The position numbers and the translations under genes were made by a program. From a virus: a DNA stretch of 31,895 nt. Shown one piece after another: positions 7,503 to 15,732 of the stretch. The DNA lies in IMG/VR virus record IMGVR_UViG_3300034403_000061, positions 1-31,895 of that record; one strand, given 5' to 3'. The notes under the pieces are model-generated. The model was not told where the DNA came from, did no database searches, and saw only the letters and a program-made list of their open reading frames with translations. The first letter of the stretch is position 1, and each line of letters starts with the position of its first letter.

Positions 7503-9463
7503 TAATTTCCTCCAGTGGAGAATACATTACCCTCTTTATGTTTTAGTTTAGCTAAGGCATTAGGGTCTTCAATAACACCTTCCTCTGACCAACCTTTAGG
7601 GTCAGCGTTGAACTTAGCCATTTGAGAGAGAACTAATGCCACAGGAAGCTCTACCTCTCTAGCGAACTTGTATATAAGGGTCTTTTCTAACTTTGCCTGT
7701 ACAAGTGCTTTAGCGTCTAGGCTATTCCAAGTACCTTTTCTTATGTAGTCAGCCCGTAATGCAAGGGCCCCCTTGTAGTCTTCCCCATTGAGATATTGTG
7801 AAACACTTATGGTATCTCTTAGTTTAGTGCCTAATATCTTAGACCTGTCTGCTACATCTTGTGGTGACATATCATTTTCATACTTCTTGTTAGTATACTC
7901 TTGAAGCATCGATGCAAGTGTCTCCGCATAATCACTGTTTATTTTATTAACCGCAGCCACAGCCTCTGATATCTCAAGACCTTTTGGTATTAAAGAAATC
8001 TGTTCATTATATTTCGGCTTCATTATGTTCCATATAGCCTGTCGTGGATAACGGTCGTGGGAAGCAGGGTTAGTAGGGTCAGTACCTGCGGCATAACCAA
8101 AGACTCTTGGCTTAAGGAAGGATTTCTCTGTGGACTTTATGAAGTCTAGGTCAGTGCCTTGTAGCCCCATTCTAATAGTCGCAGTTCTATCTTGAATCTC
8201 CTTTAGTTGAGCCCCACTAAAGCCCCCTAGTTCAATAGCTTTTTCGGTTATCTCAGAATCAAGTGTTGTAGCAATTTCTAACCCTTGTATAAATGAATTT
8301 ACATCAGTGTCATCCCTTTTGATGAAGGCTTGATTTAGAAGCAATGTGGCATGGGTTCTTTTGGAAGTATCCTCTGAATACTTCCCTATATCACGGGCCC
8401 ACGTTATCTGCGCTGACCCTTCATCAGTCTTCCAGAACTGCTCGATAGTGCCTCCATTCTTGACATACTCATCTTTAGCTGATTCATGCCCTTTAATCAT
8501 CTCTTTGGTAGCTCTTATATCCACTTGCTCTCTAGCTGCTGAAGCTCTGGCAAACTCTCTGTCAGCCGCAACCTCTAGCTTTGCTATCAACTCCTTGCCT
8601 TTACCAGTACTACCATAAGATACCCCCTTAGCCAGTTTCACATTGGATAAGACTTCAAGGTACTTAGCTTCCTTATGGGCTAGTGTGCCATCTTCTGACC
8701 CTGCGGCATCAAGTATCGCTCCTGATACAGCAGACTTAATAATCTCCAATCCTCGGCCTGTTCTCATACCTATGTCAGGGTAATGCTCTGTTAGTAACTT
8801 ATCAATAACCTCTGGGGCCTTATCACCCTCTAGGGCTCCAACCACTAAGGATGAAAATTTAGTATCATAGACAACCCGTATAGACTCTTCTTTAGCCTTC
8901 ATATTCTGGGCTAAAGTGGATATGTACATAGGCTCAATTCCCTTACCAAATATCGCTTGTGCCTCTGTACTCATGTTGTCTAACCCAAACTCTTTGACAT
9001 GTGAAGAGTAGTGGTTTCTATTCCACTCCGTTAGGTTTAGGTTAGGATTAGATTGGATCGCCAACTGATAATCTACTGCATACTGTTGTTGGTAAGACAT
9101 AACAGAGTCTTTAGCGATTAATGTTTCCAGTTTCCTACGAAAGAAAGGAGACTGAGAAGGGGCTAATCGGTTATTCTTAACAGCCTTTTTGTATTCCTTT
9201 TGTTCTTCTGGACTAGAGAGTACATAGGTATCGAATGCACTTCTCTCTTCTATCTTTTGGTAGTTCTCTAATGTGTTACTCCCTACAGACTCAAGTAACT
9301 TTCCTATACTAGAAATCTTCTTAGCTTGTACTTTTGAGTTATTAGCTAGGGAGTAGTCTGCTCTAGGGGCTCCTTGATATGTATCAATAGCATTTGCGAC
9401 AGCATTGGGCCTCTTATCTAAGCTCCCAATGCCCCCTAATATTGCTTCTGTTATCCCACTCAT
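7502..9463 (-). CDS. Internal virion protein, gp15-like
   Basis: A 653-aa, mostly helical, soluble protein with no visible signal or membrane segment. The assignment rests on position (after the gp14-like gene, before the lysozyme and large ejection proteins), size near T7 gp15 (747 aa), and an N-terminus that lists short Gln/Ser/Ala-rich helices as in gp15 relatives. Recognisable sequence identity with T7 is weak by eye. It starts in an ATGA overlap with the gp14-like gene, so the two are probably translationally coupled. In T7, gp15 forms the periplasmic part of the DNA ejection conduit; that role is inferred here. Confidence 0.7.
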   Translation of the reverse strand: MSGITEAILGGIGSLDKRPNAVANAIDTYQGAPRADYSLANNSKVQAKKISSIGKLLESVGSNTLENYQKIEERSAFDTYVLSSPEEQKEYKKAVKNNRLAPSQSPFFRRKLETLIAKDSVMSYQQQYAVDYQLAIQSNPNLNLTEWNRNHYSSHVKEFGLDNMSTEAQAIFGKGIEPMYISTLAQNMKAKEESIRVVYDTKFSSLVVGALEGDKAPEVIDKLLTEHYPDIGMRTGRGLEIIKSAVSGAILDAAGSEDGTLAHKEAKYLEVLSNVKLAKGVSYGSTGKGKELIAKLEVAADREFARASAAREQVDIRATKEMIKGHESAKDEYVKNGGTIEQFWKTDEGSAQITWARDIGKYSEDTSKRTHATLLLNQAFIKRDDTDVNSFIQGLEIATTLDSEITEKAIELGGFSGAQLKEIQDRTATIRMGLQGTDLDFIKSTEKSFLKPRVFGYAAGTDPTNPASHDRYPRQAIWNIMKPKYNEQISLIPKGLEISEAVAAVNKINSDYAETLASMLQEYTNKKYENDMSPQDVADRSKILGTKLRDTISVSQYLNGEDYKGALALRADYIRKGTWNSLDAKALVQAKLEKTLIYKFAREVELPVALVLSQMAKFNADPKGWSEEGVIEDPNALAKLKHKEGNVFSTGGN

Positions 9464-10266
9464 GCTCTAAGGGCTCCTGACGCTTTCAAGGTATATAATT
9501 TATTGCCTGTATCAGCAAAGGCCATCATACTATCCACAGCTAATGTGTCTATTGGTGGTGCCCCTGATCTGCTCTGCCATTGTCTATTTACTTTCTTACG
9601 GTAACTAGCAAGGCTCTTTGCTTGTATGTCCTGAGCGTTCGCCTGTAGATTCCATATGTTAGAGGATACATTCCTCTGTTCTTGTTTGTATATGGATGTC
9701 CCTAAATGATCGAATACAGCACTAGCTACTCCTGTAGAACTTCCCATATGAGCTATAGCTTTACCTTGGGCTTGTGCAGCCTTAAGGGTGTTCGCAAAGA
9801 TATTCCCTGCAAAAGTTCTTTCTGCTTGGGCTCTCTGCCTCATTAAGACTCTTTGAGCTTCATCGTTAGACTGCCTAGCCATAAGGGTATTGGCCTGTTG
9901 GGCCTGTAGGTCTGCCATATACTTCTGTTCGGCTGCCCTGTTCTGAGCAAGGCTGCCGGTTACTTGGGATAATCCTCCAACTAGAGTAGTACCTGCCATC
10001 ATAAGGCCCATATTGGAGACTCCTAATCCTCCTAAGCCTCCTGCTGTAAAACCTAATCCTCCGACACCCCCTAGGGCAGGGGCACCTGCTATAGCTATAG
10101 GGGCCGCAGGGGCGAAAGCTAATGCTGCTCCCCCTGTGACTCCTCCTAAGACCCCTCCGATCAAGGCACCCTTTAGGATGTCAGTCCCTGAGCCCCCATT
10201 CATAGCAGACATTCCTGCCCCTAATCCTGCCCCTATTGCTATTCCTATACTTATTGGTTCACACAT
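9460..10266 (-). CDS. Internal virion protein, gp14-like
   Basis: 268 aa. The N-terminus starts MCEPISIGIAIGAG and continues through about 100 residues of Gly/Ala-rich hydrophobic sequence with several possible membrane-active segments. A helical, Gln/Ala-rich region follows (AAEQKYMADLQAQQAN) and then a basic C-terminal half. T7 gp14 also starts Met-Cys with a hydrophobic stretch followed by Gln/Ala-rich helix, and forms the outer-membrane pore of the ejectosome. Length (T7: 196 aa) and position after a gp13-like gene agree. The ATG overlaps the gp13-like stop codon (ATGTGTGA) and the gene ends in an ATGA overlap with the next. Confidence 0.78.
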   Translation of the reverse strand: MCEPISIGIAIGAGLGAGMSAMNGGSGTDILKGALIGGVLGGVTGGAALAFAPAAPIAIAGAPALGGVGGLGFTAGGLGGLGVSNMGLMMAGTTLVGGLSQVTGSLAQNRAAEQKYMADLQAQQANTLMARQSNDEAQRVLMRQRAQAERTFAGNIFANTLKAAQAQGKAIAHMGSSTGVASAVFDHLGTSIYKQEQRNVSSNIWNLQANAQDIQAKSLASYRKKVNRQWQSRSGAPPIDTLAVDSMMAFADTGNKLYTLKASGALRA

Positions 10267-10729
10267 TGTTTTTAATCCTCACAAATTCGTAGAATGGTTG
10301 GTCACTCATTTCAACCTCCCTGATAAAAGTAAACCCTAGGTACTTAAGCCACTTAAGGGATGCTGTGTTATGTGTATGAACATAATTAACCAACATAGGG
10401 TATTTTGATTGTTTCCTTGCTATCCATTCTTTAGACTGCCTTAGGAATGGAACGACTATAGCAGGGTGGGCCATTAGGTCTGAACCTAACAACCATGGTG
10501 AACCTACTAGATTATCTAGCTTGGTTATCCCAAACATCCCTACTACTTCATCTTTATAAATCATTGAATAACAAACATCACTAACACTATACGAATTAAT
10601 GAGAGCTTGATAAGGGGTATGACCATGGCTTGCCATCACTTCCTTGCAGTCTGCCTCCCTCATGTTCTTAGCTAGTCTCTTGCAGTCTTTCTTTGTGGCT
10701 TTCCTTTTATAGCCCCTTATCATATCCAT
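10259..10729 (-). CDS. gp13-like protein with GNAT acetyltransferase fold
   Basis: 156 aa. The middle and end resemble a GNAT N-acetyltransferase: a strand-rich core (CYSMIYKDEVVGMFGIT), a helix, then NTASLKWLKYLGFTFIREVE, which is the typical 'N-x-x-x-x-x-x-x-x-x-G-F' ending of the fold. The same gene position in T7 is gp13, which is needed for virion assembly, and homologues in other T7-like phages are often annotated as acetyltransferases. Whether it acetylates anything is unknown; the acetyl-CoA loop (Q/R-x-x-G-x-G/A) is not obvious, so the fold may be used structurally. The gene begins seven bases after the tail tube B gene and overlaps the gp14-like gene. Confidence 0.75.
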   Translation of the reverse strand: MDMIRGYKRKATKKDCKRLAKNMREADCKEVMASHGHTPYQALINSYSVSDVCYSMIYKDEVVGMFGITKLDNLVGSPWLLGSDLMAHPAIVVPFLRQSKEWIARKQSKYPMLVNYVHTHNTASLKWLKYLGFTFIREVEMSDQPFYEFVRIKNNV

Positions 10730-10735
10730 ATGTAT

Positions 10736-13084
10736 CTATACTCTTTTAGCTTGCTTGTTATATGTAGCTCTCCACTCTGCTGTTTGAAATGAGCATGGGA
10801 AAGGCGTGTTATTGGTTATCCATATTTTTACATGTTCTGCTGCGTTCCATACTCCTACCTTGAACCTTCCGTTACCTACAGCAACGCTGCCAATGATGTT
10901 TGAGCCACTACCTAAGGGTTGATTAAACTCTTGGGTTCTTGTAGGTCTTCCAGTACCACCCCCTCTACCATTCGGGGTAACATGTACTGAGAACTCTGCG
11001 GTTTCACTATAGTCTACGGTGATGTCTTTCATCTTTAATGTGGAAGGGTTTAAAGGAATAGTATCTTGTTTAAGAAGGAACTTAGAGAACACATATTTAA
11101 AGTCATAGGGAAACCCTGCATGTACTGTTTCTGTGGTGTTCGCTGTCGTGTATGCTAATAGTTGTGCTGCATTAAACCCAACACCCACCAATGCCCCTTT
11201 ACTATTGTAGTATGAAGGGGTTACATTCGATGAGTGTTCTATAGTTGGGGCAGCACCAATGCCATACTCATATTTAACCCTTTGGTCTAGGAGTATTCCT
11301 TTTGAATAGGCCATATCGACACTAGAAGAATCATGAGATAACTCCATTGTTTCTAAGGTAGCATAGGCATCCCTTTTGATAAGTATTACAACCTTAGAGT
11401 TGACTATGGTTATATCATATATCTCTTCCCCTAAGTCCCATGTGTGCCATGCAGATTGTTTCTTTTCCCCATTTACCCAGTAGTAATTATAAACGTACAC
11501 TAAGTTGGGTGTGTCCTCAGAAAGAACCATTACCATATCTTGGGTAGAAGAAGTTGTGATCTTACGAACACCACCTTCTATGTACTTTGGGATATGACTT
11601 GTTATGTTTTCTGCATCTCTAGCCTCAGAGTCGCTTGAAACAAAGTATTCCATGAGGCCTGCCCACTTCCCATTCTTCTTAGCAAAGAATACAAAGGTGG
11701 CTGCCCCCTTAGGTTTCGCATTTAGATCAGCTTCAAACCGTGTACTAACATCTACAGACACAGTATCATGAGCCAGAACAGCGCCACTGGTTAGTTTGAA
11801 CTGTACCCTATCTGAGAATATCATTAAGGAGTCACTAAATGGCACCGCATACTTCAGAGGGTTTACGTCATCTGTAGATATGGATATGTCTATAGGGGAT
11901 GAATCTGAAAGAATCAATGTCGTATCATGAAAGAAATTGAAGAAGTCTCCTACCTCTGAGAGTATTATATTCTCATCTGATAGAAATCCCAATCGGTTCT
12001 TATAGAAGAACATATCATTTATAGGTTGGCCTATAAAGGAAGGGAAGGGGTTTGTGTCTTCATCCCCTGCAATCCTATCTGTCCATTCAGCCTCTTTGAA
12101 AAGGAAGGTTCCATTAGGGTCTTTAATAAGAACATGAGGCATTGTAGCCGCATCAATTTTATATTCCACCCCATCAGCTACAGTCTCCTTCCATACATAC
12201 TGCCCGTACCCATCTGGGTCTTGCAATTCTACATAGTAGTCATCTTGGTTCTTAGAATTATCCCCTATAATCTTTAGCTTGAAACCCAAAGGCCCCTTAG
12301 GGGGTAGCTTCTTAAAGTCTGTAGCCTGCCCCTTAAAGGCAAATATGTTTGTATCACCTCGGTCATCTACTGCATCAAGTCTAAAATCTGTAGTAGAGCT
12401 ATAGACCCTTATTATATTCCCATTTAATGACTTACTAACCCCTGAGGGTAACGATAAGCCGTTATACATTGCTGATGCTATATTGGTTGTCTGTACATCA
12501 ACCTCATGTGCTGCGTTAGTGCTATCTCTCGTAGTATATGTTGTTGTGTAGTCTGTAGACCCTACGGTAATTGTTATTTTATACTCGGTCTTGTAATCAC
12601 CCTGCTTAACATACACGATGCCTTCATGAGGTCTTGTAGAGGATACTGAACTATCCTTAGCTACGTTTACAGTCTTGTTTATAATGTATGTATGGTCTGC
12701 AATAGTTACGGCACCTATCTCCTTGTGAGGGGTGGATAAGCCAGAGAGATAGTTTAGGGGCGATGTGCCTGTGGGAGTTGTTATACTCTTACTAACCCCG
12801 TCCTTGTCGAACACCATAAGTTCCGATGGTGTCACTATTAAATTGTAATATTCATCATCTGAATACTTTATTGTATGGTAAAAATCTGTAGAGGCTAAGG
12901 TAGGAGATGTCGTACCCGTTAGTAATGTTTTTACTCTCTCTGTTGGAGGCCTCTTAGATAACCCATCTACTATAGAACTAAGGCCATTTAGCTGTTCATC
13001 TGCTTGGGTATCTAGTTTAAATGAAGGGGCCTGTTGTGATACCCCTGCTATTAGACTTGGTATACTGGTGGATATTAAGGTCAT
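10736..13084 (-). CDS. Tail tubular protein B (gp12-like, tail nozzle)
   Basis: 782 aa, close to T7 gp12 (794 aa). The N-terminus (STSIPSLIAGVSQQAPSFKL) matches the highly conserved 'I..L..GVSQQ.P..R' start of gp12-type tail nozzle proteins, and the rest is beta-rich, as expected of the nozzle. A central IGQPINDMFFYKNRLGFLSD stretch is another hallmark of the family. Six copies are expected to form the distal tail tube below the gp11 ring. The start follows the tail tube A stop by one base with GGGAGGGTAAGG upstream, so the two tail-tube genes are coupled. Confidence 0.92.
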   Translation of the reverse strand: MTLISTSIPSLIAGVSQQAPSFKLDTQADEQLNGLSSIVDGLSKRPPTERVKTLLTGTTSPTLASTDFYHTIKYSDDEYYNLIVTPSELMVFDKDGVSKSITTPTGTSPLNYLSGLSTPHKEIGAVTIADHTYIINKTVNVAKDSSVSSTRPHEGIVYVKQGDYKTEYKITITVGSTDYTTTYTTRDSTNAAHEVDVQTTNIASAMYNGLSLPSGVSKSLNGNIIRVYSSTTDFRLDAVDDRGDTNIFAFKGQATDFKKLPPKGPLGFKLKIIGDNSKNQDDYYVELQDPDGYGQYVWKETVADGVEYKIDAATMPHVLIKDPNGTFLFKEAEWTDRIAGDEDTNPFPSFIGQPINDMFFYKNRLGFLSDENIILSEVGDFFNFFHDTTLILSDSSPIDISISTDDVNPLKYAVPFSDSLMIFSDRVQFKLTSGAVLAHDTVSVDVSTRFEADLNAKPKGAATFVFFAKKNGKWAGLMEYFVSSDSEARDAENITSHIPKYIEGGVRKITTSSTQDMVMVLSEDTPNLVYVYNYYWVNGEKKQSAWHTWDLGEEIYDITIVNSKVVILIKRDAYATLETMELSHDSSSVDMAYSKGILLDQRVKYEYGIGAAPTIEHSSNVTPSYYNSKGALVGVGFNAAQLLAYTTANTTETVHAGFPYDFKYVFSKFLLKQDTIPLNPSTLKMKDITVDYSETAEFSVHVTPNGRGGGTGRPTRTQEFNQPLGSGSNIIGSVAVGNGRFKVGVWNAAEHVKIWITNNTPFPCSFQTAEWRATYNKQAKRV

Positions 13085-13085
13085 A

Positions 13086-13673
13086 CTACCTTACCCTCCC
13101 ACCTGTCCGGTTTATGATTTGGTATGTATCAAATGAGTTAAAGATATTAAAATCGTTAACATCTGCATCAGAATCTTTAAGTTCTATTAATGCTTGGTGC
13201 TCATCTTGAATACTGAATGAATGTGGATATGGTAAGCCTAATGTTCTATCCTGAACCATCCTTGCTGCTCTTAATGTTATATATCTTCTAGCTGCTTCAG
13301 GTAAATCCTCAAACTCTATGAGTATTACCATATCCACATTAAGACTGTCTAAGGTGCTTATGAATGTCTTGGTGGCCCTATTGTACATTTTAGAGCCTCT
13401 CATTATCCAATCGTCTGTGGAGGTCTGTGATGATCCATCTGCTTTTAAAGCGTTAGTTGGTAGGAGTGCCTCCCCCCCTGCGCTTATAGGGAGTGTGTAA
13501 GCCTCCTCTGTATTGAAGTTCCATCCTTTTGCTTGTACTTCTCTGTTCACATTATTAAGAGTGTTGAGTGCCATCTCAGCTTCAACATACCCTGTGCCCA
13601 GAGAACTGACAGGAGTCTCCCCAACGCAGGCCAGTATCTCGTTTACTGCCTCTAGTTTCGTTGTTGGTTGCAT
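13086..13673 (-). CDS. Tail tubular protein A (gp11-like, tail adaptor)
   Basis: 195 aa, the length of T7 gp11 (196 aa). The N-terminal helix (LEAVNEILACVGETPVSSL) and RGWNF-like motif (QAKGWNFNTEE, residues about 47-57) are the signature of the T7 gp11 adaptor, which attaches the tail nozzle to the portal. Later, YITLRAARMVQDRTLG matches the conserved long helix. It is the first gene after the capsid terminator, so its expression depends on read-through or on an unrecognised promoter. AAGGA lies seven bases before the ATG. Confidence 0.92.
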   Translation of the reverse strand: MQPTTKLEAVNEILACVGETPVSSLGTGYVEAEMALNTLNNVNREVQAKGWNFNTEEAYTLPISAGGEALLPTNALKADGSSQTSTDDWIMRGSKMYNRATKTFISTLDSLNVDMVILIEFEDLPEAARRYITLRAARMVQDRTLGLPYPHSFSIQDEHQALIELKDSDADVNDFNIFNSFDTYQIINRTGGRVR

Positions 13674-13691
13674 GTGCTATTCCTTATGATA

Positions 13692-13725
13692 TAAAAAAAG
13701 GCCCCACCGAAATTCGATGAGGCCT
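13692..13725 (-). terminator. Intrinsic terminator after capsid gene (T-phi position)
   Basis: On the minus strand a 12- to 13-bp stem (AGGCCTCATCGAA pairing with TTCGGTGGGGCCT through two G-U pairs) has a three-base loop and is followed by seven T residues and ATA. This is a textbook rho-independent terminator. It lies between the capsid and tail tube A genes, exactly where T7 has T-phi, and would limit tail gene expression relative to capsid. Confidence 0.93.
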
Positions 13726-13747
13726 CTCATAACATAACTACTACATA

Positions 13748-13767
13748 CTAGGGCTACTACCCCCTAG
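13748..13767 (-). other. Short hairpin between capsid stop and terminator
   Basis: CTAGGG and CCCTAG form a perfect 6-bp inverted repeat with an eight-base loop, ten bases after the capsid stop codon. No T-run follows, so it is not a terminator in itself. It could protect the 3' end of capsid mRNA or serve as an RNase processing site; this is a guess. Confidence 0.4.
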
Positions 13768-13776
13768 AAGTTATAG

Positions 13777-14799
13777 TTATACTTTATTTAAACTAATTGC
13801 ACAAGCAGGCTTGAGGATGTTATGTCCACAGGCATACTTAGCTACCATTAGTGTACCTTGACGTTCAATCTGGTATTCAGATTCAACACCCAAGTCTAAC
13901 AACTTAACGGTTGCTGCTGCATCCGCTGAGAAGATAAGTCCACGCACTTTCGAGTAGTTCGAGCGGTATGCTGCTGTTCTACTTGAAGTGATTGGTTCAG
14001 GGTCACCTGTACTAGAAGATTCATCTGTTTGTGGGATGTGATTAGACATTAGAATTTTCACACCACCAATCACAGGTACTTGACCTGCTGACATTGAGCC
14101 TGAACCGCCTACATCCTTATTCATGTAAGCTAATGTGTTAACACCTGCTTCAACATTGAATAGTGAGTAGTATTGGTCTGGTGGTAATACACAAACCTTA
14201 TCGCCAGTTACATCTTTCTTATCGAACTCAGCTAATGCTGCGTAGATAGAAGCTGCAATCTTAGTACCATCAGTAGCGTGGTCTGCTATTGTACCAATTG
14301 TTACATTAGATGTGTAAGCCTCGTCATCAATAACACCTGCAAGACCTGCTGATGTAGCAAGGGCTTTAGTAGTGATGGATGCAGACTTAGCAATAATTCT
14401 TGAGATATTCTTATCCATTTGATTCGCTAAGGCAAATCCTGCCTCTTTAGAATAAACAGAACGAACATCCCAATGGTTCATTGCTTCATCAATGTTAGAG
14501 ATGAACTGTGTGCTGATTAGTAAATCATCTACTGTTACAACTCGCTCACCATGCTTAACTTGGTCAGCTTCAATCATGGAGCCCGGAGTATGATACTTAG
14601 CTGTTGCTGTACCAACCATCGGGAACGATGCTGACTTACCTGACGAAATTGTGCGAGTACGATGCAACGGTAAGAAGATATTTCTTTCTTCAAACGCTGT
14701 TAAGATTTCGCCTGCATATAGTTGGAGAAATAGCGATCTGTCATCGCCTGCTGCGTTTAATTGCCCTAACCTACTAGGGGCTTGATGTGGTAATGCCAT
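13777..14799 (-). CDS. Major capsid protein (gp10A-like)
   Basis: 340 aa, close to T7 gp10A (345 aa) and of the HK97 fold by family. Typical motifs include LFLQLYAGEILTAFEE near residue 25, RTISSGKSASFPMVGTATA (about 47-65), TVDDLLIS and FISNIDEAMNHWDVR around 110-130, and the C-terminal ERQGTLMVAKYACGHNILKP. It follows the scaffold gene and precedes the T-phi-like terminator. The 126-base leader holds a candidate phage promoter and is the longest leader in the structural region, consistent with high and separate expression. No good Shine-Dalgarno lies close to the ATG; AGGTAG is about 12 bases away. There is no productive 10B-type frameshift extension. Confidence 0.95.
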   Translation of the reverse strand: MALPHQAPSRLGQLNAAGDDRSLFLQLYAGEILTAFEERNIFLPLHRTRTISSGKSASFPMVGTATAKYHTPGSMIEADQVKHGERVVTVDDLLISTQFISNIDEAMNHWDVRSVYSKEAGFALANQMDKNISRIIAKSASITTKALATSAGLAGVIDDEAYTSNVTIGTIADHATDGTKIAASIYAALAEFDKKDVTGDKVCVLPPDQYYSLFNVEAGVNTLAYMNKDVGGSGSMSAGQVPVIGGVKILMSNHIPQTDESSSTGDPEPITSSRTAAYRSNYSKVRGLIFSADAAATVKLLDLGVESEYQIERQGTLMVAKYACGHNILKPACAISLNKV

Positions 14800-14814
14800 G
14801 TTCTTTTCTACCTG

Positions 14815-14833
14815 TGTCGTTTATATAAGTGTA
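14815..14833 (-). promoter_or_regulatory. Candidate phage RNA polymerase promoter before capsid gene
   Basis: On the minus strand the site reads TACACT, then nine bases (TATATAAAC), then GACAC, 15 bases before the capsid ATG. The same TACACT-gap-GACA pattern occurs before the SSB operon, thyX and the RNA polymerase operon. The T7 phi-10 promoter occupies the equivalent position. No sigma-70 pair of good quality is seen in this leader. Confidence 0.5.
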
Positions 14834-14925
14834 AATACTGCACTTGTGATCTTCTTTTCCTAAGATTACCCACGCATGGGTCAAAGATACTGGGTAGATT
14901 GGGTGTGCGTTATTGGTGTGCTTTC

Positions 14926-15729
14926 TTAAAATACGTTAGACTTGGATAATTTATTCTCTACCTTCTTTCTGAAGGCAGGGTCTTTAGAATATCTAGGGTC
15001 TGACATATCTCTTTTTACTTCCGCTGCTGATGCGTAGGCACCTGATGAGACAGGAGCATTATCCCCTTGAATCAATTTAGGCTCTACACCCTGCTCAGAT
15101 GCATACCTTGCATGTAATCCCTTGACAGCATATAGAGTCTGGTCAAGATCATTGGTATTAACACTCTGGTCATATATAGCAACTTCAGATTCAGAGAGGT
15201 TATCCTTCGCCCAAGCTACCATCTCTTGGTATTGGGCCTCTCCTCCTACTTCGTTAAATACTGAGCCTTGTACTGAGTTGAGAATGGCCTGTTGGCCTGC
15301 AATATACCCATCCACTATTTGTTTAGGGACACCCATATCCTCAAGCTCTTTATATCTGGTATCAGATAGGGAGCCTTCACTCCAATACTCCGATGCCATC
15401 TCTTCATAATTTATTTCTGTGGGAGGGGTAGCTTCTTCTGCATCCAAGTCCTCCCTCTTATCTACTGGGTTTTCACCTAGTTTCTTTTCCAACTCTGAAT
15501 AAGCCTTAGCGAGTTCCTCTGGTGATTTGAATTTATCAGGCAACCAATCAGGTGTTTCCTCTTGATTATCAGAGTTATCCTCAGTAGTCTCCTCTCCCTG
15601 CTCCTCCTCAACATCTTGAGTTTCTGTGGTGAGCGCATTGCCATTCGCTTTTGCAACCATCTTGTCAATATACTCTTGGTCTTCCGTTGGTTCTTCCGCA
15701 TGAGTATTGAGTTCATTTAAACCTGCCAT
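14926..15729 (-). CDS. Scaffolding / capsid assembly protein (gp9-like)
   Basis: 267 aa, strongly acidic in its N-terminal half (EEEQGEETTEDNSDNQEETP near residues 42-61). The conserved TPDWLPDKFKSPEELAKAYS motif follows at about residues 60-80, and the C-terminus is basic and helical (RKKVENKLSK). T7 gp9 shows the same acidic start and basic capsid-binding tail. The gene lies between portal and capsid. Its start is three bases after the portal stop, with AAGGA upstream. It is expected to line the procapsid and be released on packaging. Confidence 0.9.
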   Translation of the reverse strand: MAGLNELNTHAEEPTEDQEYIDKMVAKANGNALTTETQDVEEEQGEETTEDNSDNQEETPDWLPDKFKSPEELAKAYSELEKKLGENPVDKREDLDAEEATPPTEINYEEMASEYWSEGSLSDTRYKELEDMGVPKQIVDGYIAGQQAILNSVQGSVFNEVGGEAQYQEMVAWAKDNLSESEVAIYDQSVNTNDLDQTLYAVKGLHARYASEQGVEPKLIQGDNAPVSSGAYASAAEVKRDMSDPRYSKDPAFRKKVENKLSKSNVF

Positions 15730-15732
15730 CTA

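Noticed and set aside
10013-10339. A proline-rich 108-codon plus-strand frame.
   Set aside because: It is the complement of the Gly/Ala-rich start of the gp14-like gene; glycine codons read as proline on the other strand.
13777-13800. A slippery heptamer T-TTA-AAT lies four codons before the capsid stop, recalling the T7 10A/10B frameshift.
   Set aside because: A -1 slip there leads to an immediate TAA, so no extended 10B-like protein can be made.
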